From the IMG/VR virus record IMGVR_UViG_3300012096_000003, positions 1 through 47,999 of that record: a DNA stretch of 47,999 nt; one strand, 5' to 3'. Positions 31,135-37,815 of this stretch are shown piece by piece (the stretch's first letter is position 1; each line of letters starts with the position of its first letter). The notes under the pieces are model-generated. The model saw only the letters and a program-made list of their open reading frames with translations, searched no databases and was not told where the DNA came from. Source of the DNA: a virus. The translations under genes were made by a program, and so were the position numbers.

Positions 31135-31943
31135 ATGCGCGGACCCCGATCGCCGACATGATCGCTGAGATGCACGCAAGCGGCATTCAGTTGGATATGA
31201 TTATTGTCGCCGTGCGATCGATGGAACGCGCTATGTCCACCCGACATCCGGTGGATGAAGTAGCTGAAAAACGACGTGCATGGGACCGGCAGTATCGCCG
31301 AAACAAGCGACTACCGCGTCCACCCGATCAACCCGATATCCACCCGAATCCACCCGATGTCGGCGATATTGCTCTCTCTTCCTTAGAGAAGAAAGATAGC
31401 TATTCAGAAGTAGTTAATAAGAAAGAAAAGAAAGAGCGCGGTCACAAACTTCCACCCGACTGGAAACCAAATCGGCACCACTACGACGAAGGTGCGTGTC
31501 GAGGCATGAGCTTTGCCGACGTCGATGAGCGCGCCACGCGCATGCGCGAATGGTGCGATGCAAATGCAAATCGATCGATCACCACCAAAGCCAATTGGGA
31601 CGCTGCGTTCATGGGCGCCTGGCTCAAACAGGAAAATAATCGAAATGGCCAGCGAACTGGAAATACGCGCACAACTGGACACGATGCGATCCTTGCCGCT
31701 GCCACTCGCGAGGCTCGAAAGATCCCTGGGGACGGTGCAATGGCCGGATCAGCCGATGAGGCTGAATTTCCCTTCCGGCATGAGCCTGAGCGAGGATCAG
31801 CGGGCCTCAATTCAAGAACGAATGGACACGCTGATCCGCATCACGACGGGCGAAAACCTCAAGCCAGCGGAGTGCTCGAAGGCGAGGTTATCGCTCCTGA
31901 CAAAGCTGCTGCTGGGGTATCCAGCCGCGGGCTCGGCCACTGA
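31131..31943 (+). CDS. Replication initiator/helicase-loader-like protein with internal origin, 270 aa
   Basis: The N-terminus is helical. The middle (about residues 110-180: HKLPPDWKPN, FADVDERATRMREWCDANAN, NWDAAFMGAWLKQEN) resembles the C-terminal domain of phage replication proteins that load the host helicase. Residues 60-100 are encoded by an iteron array plus an A/T-rich tract, as in lambda O. From about residue 172 the gene overlaps the next one by 299 bp in another frame. The C-terminal part (HDAILAAATREARKIPGDGA; GVLEGEVIAPD) still looks protein-like. Its role in origin binding is inference. Confidence 0.7.
   Translation: MNARTPIADMIAEMHASGIQLDMIIVAVRSMERAMSTRHPVDEVAEKRRAWDRQYRRNKRLPRPPDQPDIHPNPPDVGDIALSSLEKKDSYSEVVNKKEKKERGHKLPPDWKPNRHHYDEGACRGMSFADVDERATRMREWCDANANRSITTKANWDAAFMGAWLKQENNRNGQRTGNTRTTGHDAILAAATREARKIPGDGAMAGSADEAEFPFRHEPERGSAGLNSRTNGHADPHHDGRKPQASGVLEGEVIAPDKAAAGVSSRGLGH
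31236..31358 (+). repeat. Iteron cluster, candidate replication origin
   Basis: TCCACCCGA occurs at 31236, 31319, 31339 and 31349, with a variant CAACCCGAT at 31329. The last four are spaced exactly 10 bp apart, one helical turn. The 10-bp period is not a multiple of three, so protein repeats do not cause it. An inverted repeat CATCC-GGT-GGATG lies at 31245-31257. Confidence 0.65.
31369..31438. other. A/T-rich tract next to iterons, candidate unwinding element
   Basis: Directly after the iterons the sequence changes to A/G- and T-rich runs (e.g. TAGTTAATAAGAAAGAAAAG), far below the local GC. This is the usual arrangement of a DNA-unwinding element. Confidence 0.5.
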
Positions 31944-32238
31944 GAAAGCTGCCGAGGCACGCGTGGGATTCTATCTCGAAGCCGTGGGGGATATCGCACC
32001 GTGGGCATTGGATGCCGCGATCAGGCGATGGGTGAGGGGAGATGTCGAGAACATCAACGTCGATTTTGCGCCGAGTCCAGGGACGCTGCGCCGTATCTGC
32101 GAAACTGAATTGGAGCCGTTCTCAAAGCAGATTGGCCAGCTCAAGCGCCTGTTGTCCGCGGTGTCGATCGACCGCGCGATGGACCCCACACCGCTCTTGG
32201 ACTCGCATAGCGTTGTGCGGCTGAGAGCCGCCGAATGA
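31645..32238 (+). CDS. Replication-region protein, 197 aa
   Basis: ATG 31645 gives MASELEIRAQLDTMRSLPLP, then a helical body: GMSLSEDQRASIQERMDTLI, ARVGFYLEAVGDIAPWALDA, AIRRWVRGDVENINVDFAPS. The 'ALDAAIRRW...FAPSPGTLRRI' block is typical of a phage protein found next to replication initiators, function unknown. The first 299 bp are shared with the initiator gene in a different frame. It ends with an ATGA overlap on the next gene. Confidence 0.65.
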   Translation: MASELEIRAQLDTMRSLPLPLARLERSLGTVQWPDQPMRLNFPSGMSLSEDQRASIQERMDTLIRITTGENLKPAECSKARLSLLTKLLLGYPAAGSATEKAAEARVGFYLEAVGDIAPWALDAAIRRWVRGDVENINVDFAPSPGTLRRICETELEPFSKQIGQLKRLLSAVSIDRAMDPTPLLDSHSVVRLRAAE

Positions 32239-32411
32239 GCCGCGCCCCACAATCGATCTGGGTTCCGCGCCCGCCAGCACTGGATTACGCCTGGATCAAC
32301 GGCGCCCGCTACATGCGGGTCGAGCACGCCGCGGACCAGATGCTGATTGCGTATGAGCATGGGCGGCAGGATGCGGCTATCGAACGGATGATTGCGGAGG
32401 CCGCGGAATGA
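32235..32411 (+). CDS. Small unknown protein, 58 aa
   Basis: ATG 32235 to TGA gives MSRAPQSIWVPRPPALDYAW then INGARYMRVEHAADQMLIAY and a helical end. Overlaps of 4 bp on both sides. No motif recognised. Confidence 0.65.
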   Translation: MSRAPQSIWVPRPPALDYAWINGARYMRVEHAADQMLIAYEHGRQDAAIERMIAEAAE

Positions 32412-32596
32412 AATACCGCTGGGCATCTCCGTCGAGACCTGATCTGAACAATACATTTCGCATCTGTAAAAAATGCGGGCTGGTGCGCGTCACACGGCAT
32501 GAACCTGATAATCGGCCCCAGCATTGGATCGAATTTCACAGAGATGGTCGCAAGCTTCCCGCCATCAAGACTCCGGTATGCGAGGCCGCAGAATGA
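32408..32596 (+). CDS. Small zinc-finger-like protein, 62 aa
   Basis: FRICKKCGLVRVTRHEPDNR followed by HWIEFHRDGRK and TPVCEAAE: CxxC plus a later Cys and His suggest one zinc site. ATGA overlap at the start. Possibly a nucleic-acid or protein adaptor; function unknown. Confidence 0.65.
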   Translation: MKYRWASPSRPDLNNTFRICKKCGLVRVTRHEPDNRPQHWIEFHRDGRKLPAIKTPVCEAAE

Positions 32597-32597
32597 C

Positions 32598-33080
32598 ATG
32601 GATGGCGAAGACGACATCACCACCGCGATCCGCCGCGCTACCGCGCATCTGGTTGCGTATCGCTTCAGGCTGGAAAATGCACGTAACGAGAGGCGCAAAC
32701 TGATGGCCATCGAGATCAAGGGGCTGAAGCTGCAGGCAATGACGGCGCGGGGTCATCTCGACCGGCTGAGCCAGGCCTATGCCAGATTCAACGAGGCGGC
32801 GCCGGCGCATGCTGCTGACGTCGAGGGCATGGCCGAGCAGGTCGGCGAGATGGCCTCAGATCTCGAGTTCGCCACCAATCTCCTGGGAAACTCCGCCGCG
32901 GTTTCTGGGCATCGCGAGAGCGAGCCAGGGAATGGCGCCGAGAAGCCCCAGAAACCGCCCGTGGTGCCGCCAAACCTCCTGGCCGGTGCTGGTGACCTCA
33001 ATCAGCCCAAAACCGCTCCTGAGGCCCCGCTGGCCTCGCAGCAGGCAGGCTCCCCCGCGTCCGGTGAGCCCGCCACGTGA
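32598..33080 (+). CDS. Coiled-coil protein with Pro-rich tail, 160 aa
   Basis: ATG 32598 (MDGEDDITTAIRRATAHLVA) begins 1 bp after the previous stop. The first 100 residues are helical (LENARNERRKLMAIEIKGLK). The tail is Pro/Gly/Ala-rich (PQKPPVVPPNLLAGAG) and probably disordered. No function assigned. Confidence 0.6.
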   Translation: MDGEDDITTAIRRATAHLVAYRFRLENARNERRKLMAIEIKGLKLQAMTARGHLDRLSQAYARFNEAAPAHAADVEGMAEQVGEMASDLEFATNLLGNSAAVSGHRESEPGNGAEKPQKPPVVPPNLLAGAGDLNQPKTAPEAPLASQQAGSPASGEPAT

Positions 33081-33385
33081 CCACACAGGACGCATCCCGA
33101 GGTGGTGAGATGAAATGCTGCGAATGCAAATTTTATCTCACCAGACGAAAAGATGGAATGCCGGCCGAGGAATGTCATCGATATCCGCCCCTAGATGTTC
33201 AATGGCTGGATTATCATTCGGCAGACCTTCTGCGCGACATAGCATGGTCTCTGAATAAGATAGCGGGAATTTCCATTCCGGAATCTCCTTCTATTCCTAT
33301 CAATTCGGAAGCCACGGAAGTTCCGAGGCTTAAATGGCCGTATGTCGATGAAAATGATTGGTGCGGGGAGTTTCAACAAAAATGA
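33077..33385 (+). CDS. Cys-containing small phage protein, 102 aa
   Basis: A GTG at 33077 overlaps the previous TGA, but ATG 33110 (MKCCECKFYLTRRKDGMPAE) is a likely real start after GGTGAG. CxxC, a later ECHRYPP and the C-terminal NDWCGEF are spaced as in a common phage zinc-binding mini-protein. ATGA overlap downstream. Confidence 0.65.
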   Translation: MTTQDASRGGEMKCCECKFYLTRRKDGMPAEECHRYPPLDVQWLDYHSADLLRDIAWSLNKIAGISIPESPSIPINSEATEVPRLKWPYVDENDWCGEFQQK

Positions 33386-33885
33386 GCGACCTTGGCATCG
33401 ACCGCTATGAGCTCTACCGCGTCATCACGGACATGGATGCGCTGCACGAGGCCTTCCGCGATCGGTTCGAGGACCTGCAGGCCACCCGCGAGGCCATCGA
33501 CGAGGCAGGCGGTTTTCAATCCGGATATGCCGGCAAGCTGCTCTGCAATCCGCCTATGAAGTCGTTCGGCCGCCAATCCCTGCCGCGGATGCTCAAGGCC
33601 GGGCAAATGGCGCTCATCCTCGTGATCGACAATGAATGTTTCGCCCCGGTCAAGGAACGCCTGGAAAAGCGCAAGCGTCCCATGCGAAGCATCGTTCGCA
33701 TCAAGCGGCCTAAGTGGCTGTTCAATCGCGAGAAAGCCAGCAAAGCTCGCAAGAAATACCTGCAATCCATTCCCGAGGCCAAGCTCGCGAAGAAGATGCG
33801 AAAGCTCGCAAAAGGCCGCTGGATTGCGCATCGTCGGCGCGAGCGGGCTTTAGCTCAGTTGGAGTGCGTCGCTGAGATCGCGTAA
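33382..33885 (+). CDS. Basic phage protein, 167 aa
   Basis: MSDLGIDRYELYRVITDMDA followed by RFEDLQATREAIDEAGGFQS and KLLCNPPMKSFGRQSLPRML; the C-terminal third is Lys/Arg-rich (KASKARKKYLQSIPEAKLAK). The pattern recurs in rhizobial prophages. The basic end suggests nucleic-acid binding; no catalytic motif is visible. Confidence 0.6.
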   Translation: MSDLGIDRYELYRVITDMDALHEAFRDRFEDLQATREAIDEAGGFQSGYAGKLLCNPPMKSFGRQSLPRMLKAGQMALILVIDNECFAPVKERLEKRKRPMRSIVRIKRPKWLFNREKASKARKKYLQSIPEAKLAKKMRKLAKGRWIAHRRRERALAQLECVAEIA

Positions 33886-33902
33886 ATGCGCATGATCGGC
33901 GG

Positions 33903-34442
33903 ATGGCAAATCAGCGGCCCGATCCTCAGGACCTAAAGCGCAAGCTCGTTGATATCAGGCTGCGCTACGACAGCCATTCCCGCGAAGTCCAAGCCAAGAA
34001 TACCAATAGATCCCGTGGAATGGCCGCCATCAGGCTGGCCGAGCTTACCCGCTGGTTGAATGACGTTTACGGTGCCGGCGTCGAGCTTGATCCCGACGAC
34101 TTCCCCATCGTCTACGTGTTCGTCCATCATATCGGCGCCCTCAAGGATGCCGCGCGGCGGATCAACGACTGGGTACGCACCTATGCTCCATGGATCAGCC
34201 CCCACGATCTCGAGCGCCTGATCCTGGAGACCGAGCTCAAGCCACGACGTTGGACTGCCGACAAGCTCGGTCGCAAGATCACGCTCACAGATGAACAGCG
34301 CACCAGGCTCAAGATCAAGACCATAGGCGCTTTCGGCATCAACAAGGATATGCGCCTCCAAAATCGCCGAAAGGCCGAGGCCGAGCGTCAGCGGGGCCAA
34401 CGAGCCGCCATCAAGGCAGCCAAACCCGTACGCAGCATATAG
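33903..34442 (+). CDS. Basic protein upstream of the terminase, possible late regulator, 179 aa
   Basis: Helical, basic protein (SREVQAKNTNRSRGMAAIRL; ARRINDWVRTYAPWISPHDL; KLGRKITLTDEQRTRLKIKT) ending in an Arg/Lys/Gln-rich helix. ITLTDEQRTRLKIKTIGA resembles the helix pair of small DNA-binding domains. It is the last gene before the packaging genes, where phages often keep a late-gene activator or antiterminator. This is position-based inference. A 14-bp perfect hairpin spans its stop codon. Confidence 0.6.
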   Translation: MANQRPDPQDLKRKLVDIRLRYDSHSREVQAKNTNRSRGMAAIRLAELTRWLNDVYGAGVELDPDDFPIVYVFVHHIGALKDAARRINDWVRTYAPWISPHDLERLILETELKPRRWTADKLGRKITLTDEQRTRLKIKTIGAFGINKDMRLQNRRKAEAERQRGQRAAIKAAKPVRSI

Positions 34443-34464
34443 ATGCTGTAATATGCTGCGTACG
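34427..34464. repeat. Perfect 14-bp inverted repeat (hairpin) at the terminase boundary
   Basis: CGTACGCAGCATAT (34427-34440) and its exact reverse complement (34451-34464) are separated by 10 nt. No T-run follows, so it is not a plain terminator. An alternative smaller hairpin, CAGCAT-ATAG-ATGCTG (34433-34448), competes with it. Confidence 0.85.
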
Positions 34465-34477
34465 CTCCCAATCACGG

Positions 34478-34487
34478 GTGCGTTGTC
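34478..34487 (+). promoter_or_regulatory. GTGCGTTGYC element, copy 3
   Basis: GTGCGTTGTC, one base different from the other copies, then a C-rich tract (CCAGCCCCGCCCC). It lies 14 bp after the hairpin and 31 bp before the small-terminase candidate. Confidence 0.5.
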
Positions 34488-34518
34488 CCAGCCCCGCCCC
34501 AGGCTCCATCCTCGCGTC

Positions 34519-34971
34519 ATGAGCGAGCTTGCCGTCCTTCCAGCCAAATCAGACCAAATCGACGCCAAACCAGCGCGTCAGCCACGCATTCCTCCCAAGA
34601 TCAGTCAAATCGTCGACTGGCTCGTCTCAGGCACCTGCAAGAACCAACAGGCCGCCTGCGAACGCGCAAATCTCGATCCGTCATACGTCTCCCGTGAACT
34701 CAGGAAGGTCCATGTACGTGTGTTTATGGAGCGCCGTGCACGCGAAACCATCGCCAACGGTACTATGAGGGCGTCTGCGCGGGTGTTGGAATTGCTCGAT
34801 GCATCATCGGATCACGTCAGCTTCGAGGCCAGCAAGCATGTCCTGGCCATCGCTGGCATCAAGCCCACTGCCGACGCGCAAGTATCTGTCAACATTGACA
34901 TAAAGGCCGGTTACGTCATCGATCTGACGGATGAGCCAAAGCGGCCAGCTATCACAATAGAGCATGACTGA
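34519..34971 (+). CDS. Small terminase candidate, 150 aa
   Basis: MSELAVLPAKSDQIDAKPAR leads to a helix-turn-helix-like block (CKNQQAACERANLDPSYVSR) and helices (ELLDASSDHVSFEASKHVLA). It resembles DNA-recognition small terminase subunits, which sit just before the large subunit. ATG 34519 was chosen over 34453 because the upstream part holds the GTGCGTTGTC element. Specificity for a pac or cos site is assumed, not seen. Confidence 0.6.
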   Translation: MSELAVLPAKSDQIDAKPARQPRIPPKISQIVDWLVSGTCKNQQAACERANLDPSYVSRELRKVHVRVFMERRARETIANGTMRASARVLELLDASSDHVSFEASKHVLAIAGIKPTADAQVSVNIDIKAGYVIDLTDEPKRPAITIEHD

Positions 34972-35227
34972 GATTATGCGAATGAGATCACACGAGCAAT
35001 ATCAATAGGTTATTAGAGAATGTTCCATAATGACGGTTATGCGAACTTCGGGAACGTGTGATGTCGATGCTGGATGGGTGGCCATCGATCTCGGATCAGC
35101 GGTGAGGCAAGGCCGGGGGGAAAATTCGAGGGCGCGCGTGCCGGCTGATGTCCGCCCCTCGCTGTTATCTTTTCTATTCTTCGCGGCTGATTTTTGTTTT
35201 TCTGGAATTTTGTTTGGGAATTGACAG
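34972..35227. other. 256-bp non-coding gap upstream of the terminase operon
   Basis: I see no convincing gene. It contains an interrupted inverted repeat, CATAA-TGACGG-TTATG (35025-35040), inside GTTCC...GGAAC arms, a poly-G/A tract (GGGGGGAAAA near 35115), and a T-rich stretch before the next gene (35165-35220). A short frame at 35030-35224 lacks protein character. A promoter, packaging site or terminator could lie here. Confidence 0.5.
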
Positions 35228-35623
35228 ATGCGCACCCTCGACAAGCCTGTGACGATTTTCGAGTACCGAAACGGACGTCCGTTACCGGATTGGTTTGTTG
35301 AGCGGTACGATGACGAGCTACGGGCGTGGGGGGCGAATTTCTCGAAGATCGGGCCGATCAAGTCGATTGTGTTGCGGGAAGGGTATTTTGCGGATTTGTC
35401 GCCGGATGCGGAACAGGGGGCGGTACTGCTGGGGGTGAAGCTGATTGCGGAGGTGTCTTCGCGGCGGGACCTGGTGACGGTGCGGCCGCTGGGGGATCAG
35501 GATGAGGCATTGATTGCTCGGCATTGCGAGAAGATGCAGCGGCTGGGGGTTTGGGCAAGGGCAGTGCTGCGGGAGCCTGAGCGGCCTGGGGTGCCGTTCA
35601 TGCCGAACATTTACCGGCAATGA
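35228..35623 (+). CDS. Unknown protein before large terminase, 131 aa
   Basis: MRTLDKPVTIFEYRNGRPLP then WGANFSKIGPIKSIVLREGY and HCEKMQRLGVWARAVL. Mixed alpha/beta protein with no recognised motif. The stop overlaps the terminase start (ATGA), so it belongs to the packaging operon. Confidence 0.65.
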   Translation: MRTLDKPVTIFEYRNGRPLPDWFVERYDDELRAWGANFSKIGPIKSIVLREGYFADLSPDAEQGAVLLGVKLIAEVSSRRDLVTVRPLGDQDEALIARHCEKMQRLGVWARAVLREPERPGVPFMPNIYRQ

Positions 35624-37203
35624 TTGAGTATGATCCCGCCACGGGATTCCCGGTGTTTAAGCCAGATGGCGCGGTGTTGCGGGCATTCATGCGGGACAAT
35701 GTTTCGCGGGTGAAGATCATTCAGGGGCCGGTCGGCTCGGGTACGTCCTCGGCGTGCTGCATGCATGTGTTCCAGCGGGCGCTGGCGCAACCGATTATCC
35801 AGCGTGACGGTAAACAGCGGCAGCGGTTCCGGGCGCATATTTTCCGCGAGACCTATTCCAAGCTGGAGGAGACCACGATCCCGACATGGAAGGACTGGTT
35901 CCTGCCGGGGACGGGCGCGGGGCAGTTTGGGGTGTTCTACGAGACGCGGCCGTATCGGCATGAGATCAGGGTGGGACCGCTGGAGCTCGACGTCACGTTC
36001 ATGGCGCTGGACGATATCCGGGATGCGAAATCGTTCTTCATGTCGCTGGAGACCTCGCTGATCTGGTTCAACGAGGTGCAGTTCGCGCAGTACGAAGTTT
36101 TCTCGGAGGCGGTCGGGCGCGTCTCGCCGCCGCGGTTTCCGGCGATGAAGGATGGCGGCTGCACCTGGGGCGGGCTGATCGCCGACACCAACGCGCCGCC
36201 GGCGGATCACTGGCTGCCGATCATGCGGGGCGACGTGCCGCCGCCGGACTGGATGAGCGAGGAGAAGCGGCGCGCGCTGAGGAAGCCGGCGAGCTGGGGC
36301 TTCTACATGCAGCCGCCCGGGCTGCTGGAGGATTTCGAGGAATATCAGGACGGCGGTGGCAAGCGGCAGAGCAGGCTGATCGGCTACAAGCCGAATCCGG
36401 AAGCGGAGAATCTGAAATACCTGCCGGCGGCGTTCTACGAGGAGAAGATCGCAGGCAAGACCAAGAGCTGGATCGACGCCAACATCATGAACCGCTCGTC
36501 GGTAGTGACCGACGGCCAGCCAGTCTATCCGCAGTTCCGGCGCGACGTCCATGTCAGCGATCGACCATTGGAGATTGTGGCTGGCGTACCGATCACGGTA
36601 GGGCTGGATTTCGGCCGCATGCCGGCGGCGCTGATCACGCAGAACCTGCGCGCGGACTGGTTCGTGCATCGCGAGTTCATCGGGCGCGACATGTCGGCGG
36701 TGGAGTTCGCGCCGCTGCTGAAGGCGTATCTGGCGCGGGAATATCCGGGCTTCACGTTCAATTTCTGGGGCGATCCGGCGGGCCAGCATCGCGGTCAGGC
36801 AACTGACAAGACGCCATTCGAGGTGTTCGAGGAGCATGGCATGCGGGTGCTGCCGGCGCCGAATCCGCAGAATATGTATTCGATCCGGCACGAGGCGGTG
36901 AATGCGATTTTGATGCGGCGCTCGAGCGCAGGCGAACGGCCTAGCGCGCTGCTGGTCGATCCCGGTTGCGTCACCTACATCACGGGCATGTCGGGCGGCT
37001 ATTTCATGCGGCGGCTGCGGGTGTCGGGCGAGCGCTACGCCGAGGAGCCGGAGAAGAACCAGTATAGCCACATCTGCGAGGCAGGAGAAAATGCATTTCT
37101 GGGGGGCGGCGAGGGGCGCGCGGTGACGATGGGGCGCACCGCGGAACAGCATGGCATCCGCGTCTATGCGGGCAAGAAGACCATGCGCCGGATCGTGGCG
37201 TGA
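35620..37203 (+). CDS. terL: Large terminase subunit (packaging ATPase/nuclease), 527 aa
   Basis: It drives DNA into the capsid and cuts the concatemer. The ATPase half starts KIIQGPVGSGTSSACCMHVF: a Walker A-like loop in which the usual GK[ST] lysine is Thr (GSGTSS). A Walker B-type segment follows (SLETSLIWFNEVQFAQY). The nuclease half shows the RNase H-type acidic motifs VGLDFGRMPAALI and FNFWGDPAGQHRGQ. Length is normal. It ends with a GTGA overlap on the next gene. Confidence 0.88.
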   Translation: MIEYDPATGFPVFKPDGAVLRAFMRDNVSRVKIIQGPVGSGTSSACCMHVFQRALAQPIIQRDGKQRQRFRAHIFRETYSKLEETTIPTWKDWFLPGTGAGQFGVFYETRPYRHEIRVGPLELDVTFMALDDIRDAKSFFMSLETSLIWFNEVQFAQYEVFSEAVGRVSPPRFPAMKDGGCTWGGLIADTNAPPADHWLPIMRGDVPPPDWMSEEKRRALRKPASWGFYMQPPGLLEDFEEYQDGGGKRQSRLIGYKPNPEAENLKYLPAAFYEEKIAGKTKSWIDANIMNRSSVVTDGQPVYPQFRRDVHVSDRPLEIVAGVPITVGLDFGRMPAALITQNLRADWFVHREFIGRDMSAVEFAPLLKAYLAREYPGFTFNFWGDPAGQHRGQATDKTPFEVFEEHGMRVLPAPNPQNMYSIRHEAVNAILMRRSSAGERPSALLVDPGCVTYITGMSGGYFMRRLRVSGERYAEEPEKNQYSHICEAGENAFLGGGEGRAVTMGRTAEQHGIRVYAGKKTMRRIVA

Positions 37204-37637
37204 ATTACGAGCCCGAAGTCTGGAATGTCGTGTTCAACCGTGAGGCGGCGTCGGGCTGGGCTAAATGGGTGCCGGGCCGCTACAAGCATGTGCGGGCTTA
37301 TGCCTTCGTGCCGGCGACCAGGACCTGGCTGTTCTACGATGTCAGTTTCGCCGGCACTGTAATTGCGGCGATCCCGCATGGCGAGGATTCCTATGCCAGG
37401 ATCTGGGAGTTCATCGGCCCGGAGGGGGCTTCCGATATCGTGGCCATGAAGCGATTACCATCGCGGCGGCGCCTATTCCCGTGGTCGAACTGGTGCACCC
37501 CGGCGCTGCGGCACCTGCTGAACTTGCCTGGTAGTGCGTTGCGGCCAGACAGCTTCCATCGCGATTGTCTCGCCAACGGTGGAGTGCCGTTCGAGGCAAA
37601 GTATGCAAGCGCCGCAATACCAGCAGCCCCCGCCTGA
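37200..37637 (+). CDS. Unknown protein between terminase and portal, 145 aa
   Basis: A GTG start overlaps the terminase stop. The N-terminal half is beta-rich (YKHVRAYAFVPATRTWLFYD; VIAAIPHGEDSYARIWEFIG). The C-terminal part has SNWCTPALRHLLNLPGSALR and HRDCLANGGVPFEAK. A lone Cys ahead of a helix and a later His could suggest a cysteine-hydrolase-like fold, but this is weak. Podoviruses often keep a small conserved gene here. Confidence 0.65.
   Translation: MNYEPEVWNVVFNREAASGWAKWVPGRYKHVRAYAFVPATRTWLFYDVSFAGTVIAAIPHGEDSYARIWEFIGPEGASDIVAMKRLPSRRRLFPWSNWCTPALRHLLNLPGSALRPDSFHRDCLANGGVPFEAKYASAAIPAAPA
37534..37543 (+). promoter_or_regulatory. GTGCGTTG variant inside coding sequence
   Basis: GTGCGTTGCG, sharing nine bases of the element, sits 60 bp before the small gene at 37603 but inside the preceding gene. 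It may be chance. Confidence 0.25.
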
Positions 37638-37815
37638 TCCGACCATCACCGCGCTGAATGCAAAGGCGCAGACCGATGATGTGGCGGCGCTGCAGCAGAC
37701 CGCCTCGATCGACACCGCCTCGCTGATGGCGCGCTATGGCACCCGGCTCGCGATGGCTGGCGCGATGCCGCAGGGTGCACCGCTCACCGTGACGCCGCCG
37801 CCGGTGGTCCGCTGA
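37603..37815 (+). CDS. Small protein preceding the portal, 70 aa
   Basis: ATG 37603 after a GAGG ribosome site, overlapping the previous gene by 35 bp. MQAPQYQQPPPDPTITALNA then DDVAALQQTASIDTASLMAR and YGTRLAMAGA: Pro/Gln-rich head and a helix ending in a conserved-looking block. Its TGA overlaps the portal start (TGATG). Function unknown. Confidence 0.7.
   Translation: MQAPQYQQPPPDPTITALNAKAQTDDVAALQQTASIDTASLMARYGTRLAMAGAMPQGAPLTVTPPPVVR

Noticed and set aside
33846-33872. tRNA-like A-box and D-arm (TTTAGCTCAGTTGGAG)
   Set aside because: It lies inside the coding end of the 33382 gene. There is no T-loop (GGTTCGA), acceptor pairing or anticodon stem downstream, so it is not a tRNA. A decayed att-type fragment cannot be excluded.
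35030-35224. 64-codon + strand frame in the gap before the terminase
   Set aside because: No ribosome site; low-complexity composition without domain character; probably non-coding.
35611-37152. 513-codon open frame on the - strand
   Set aside because: It is the antisense shadow of the large terminase; His/Arg/Pro/Leu-rich composition typical of antisense translation of GC-rich genes, with no motif.
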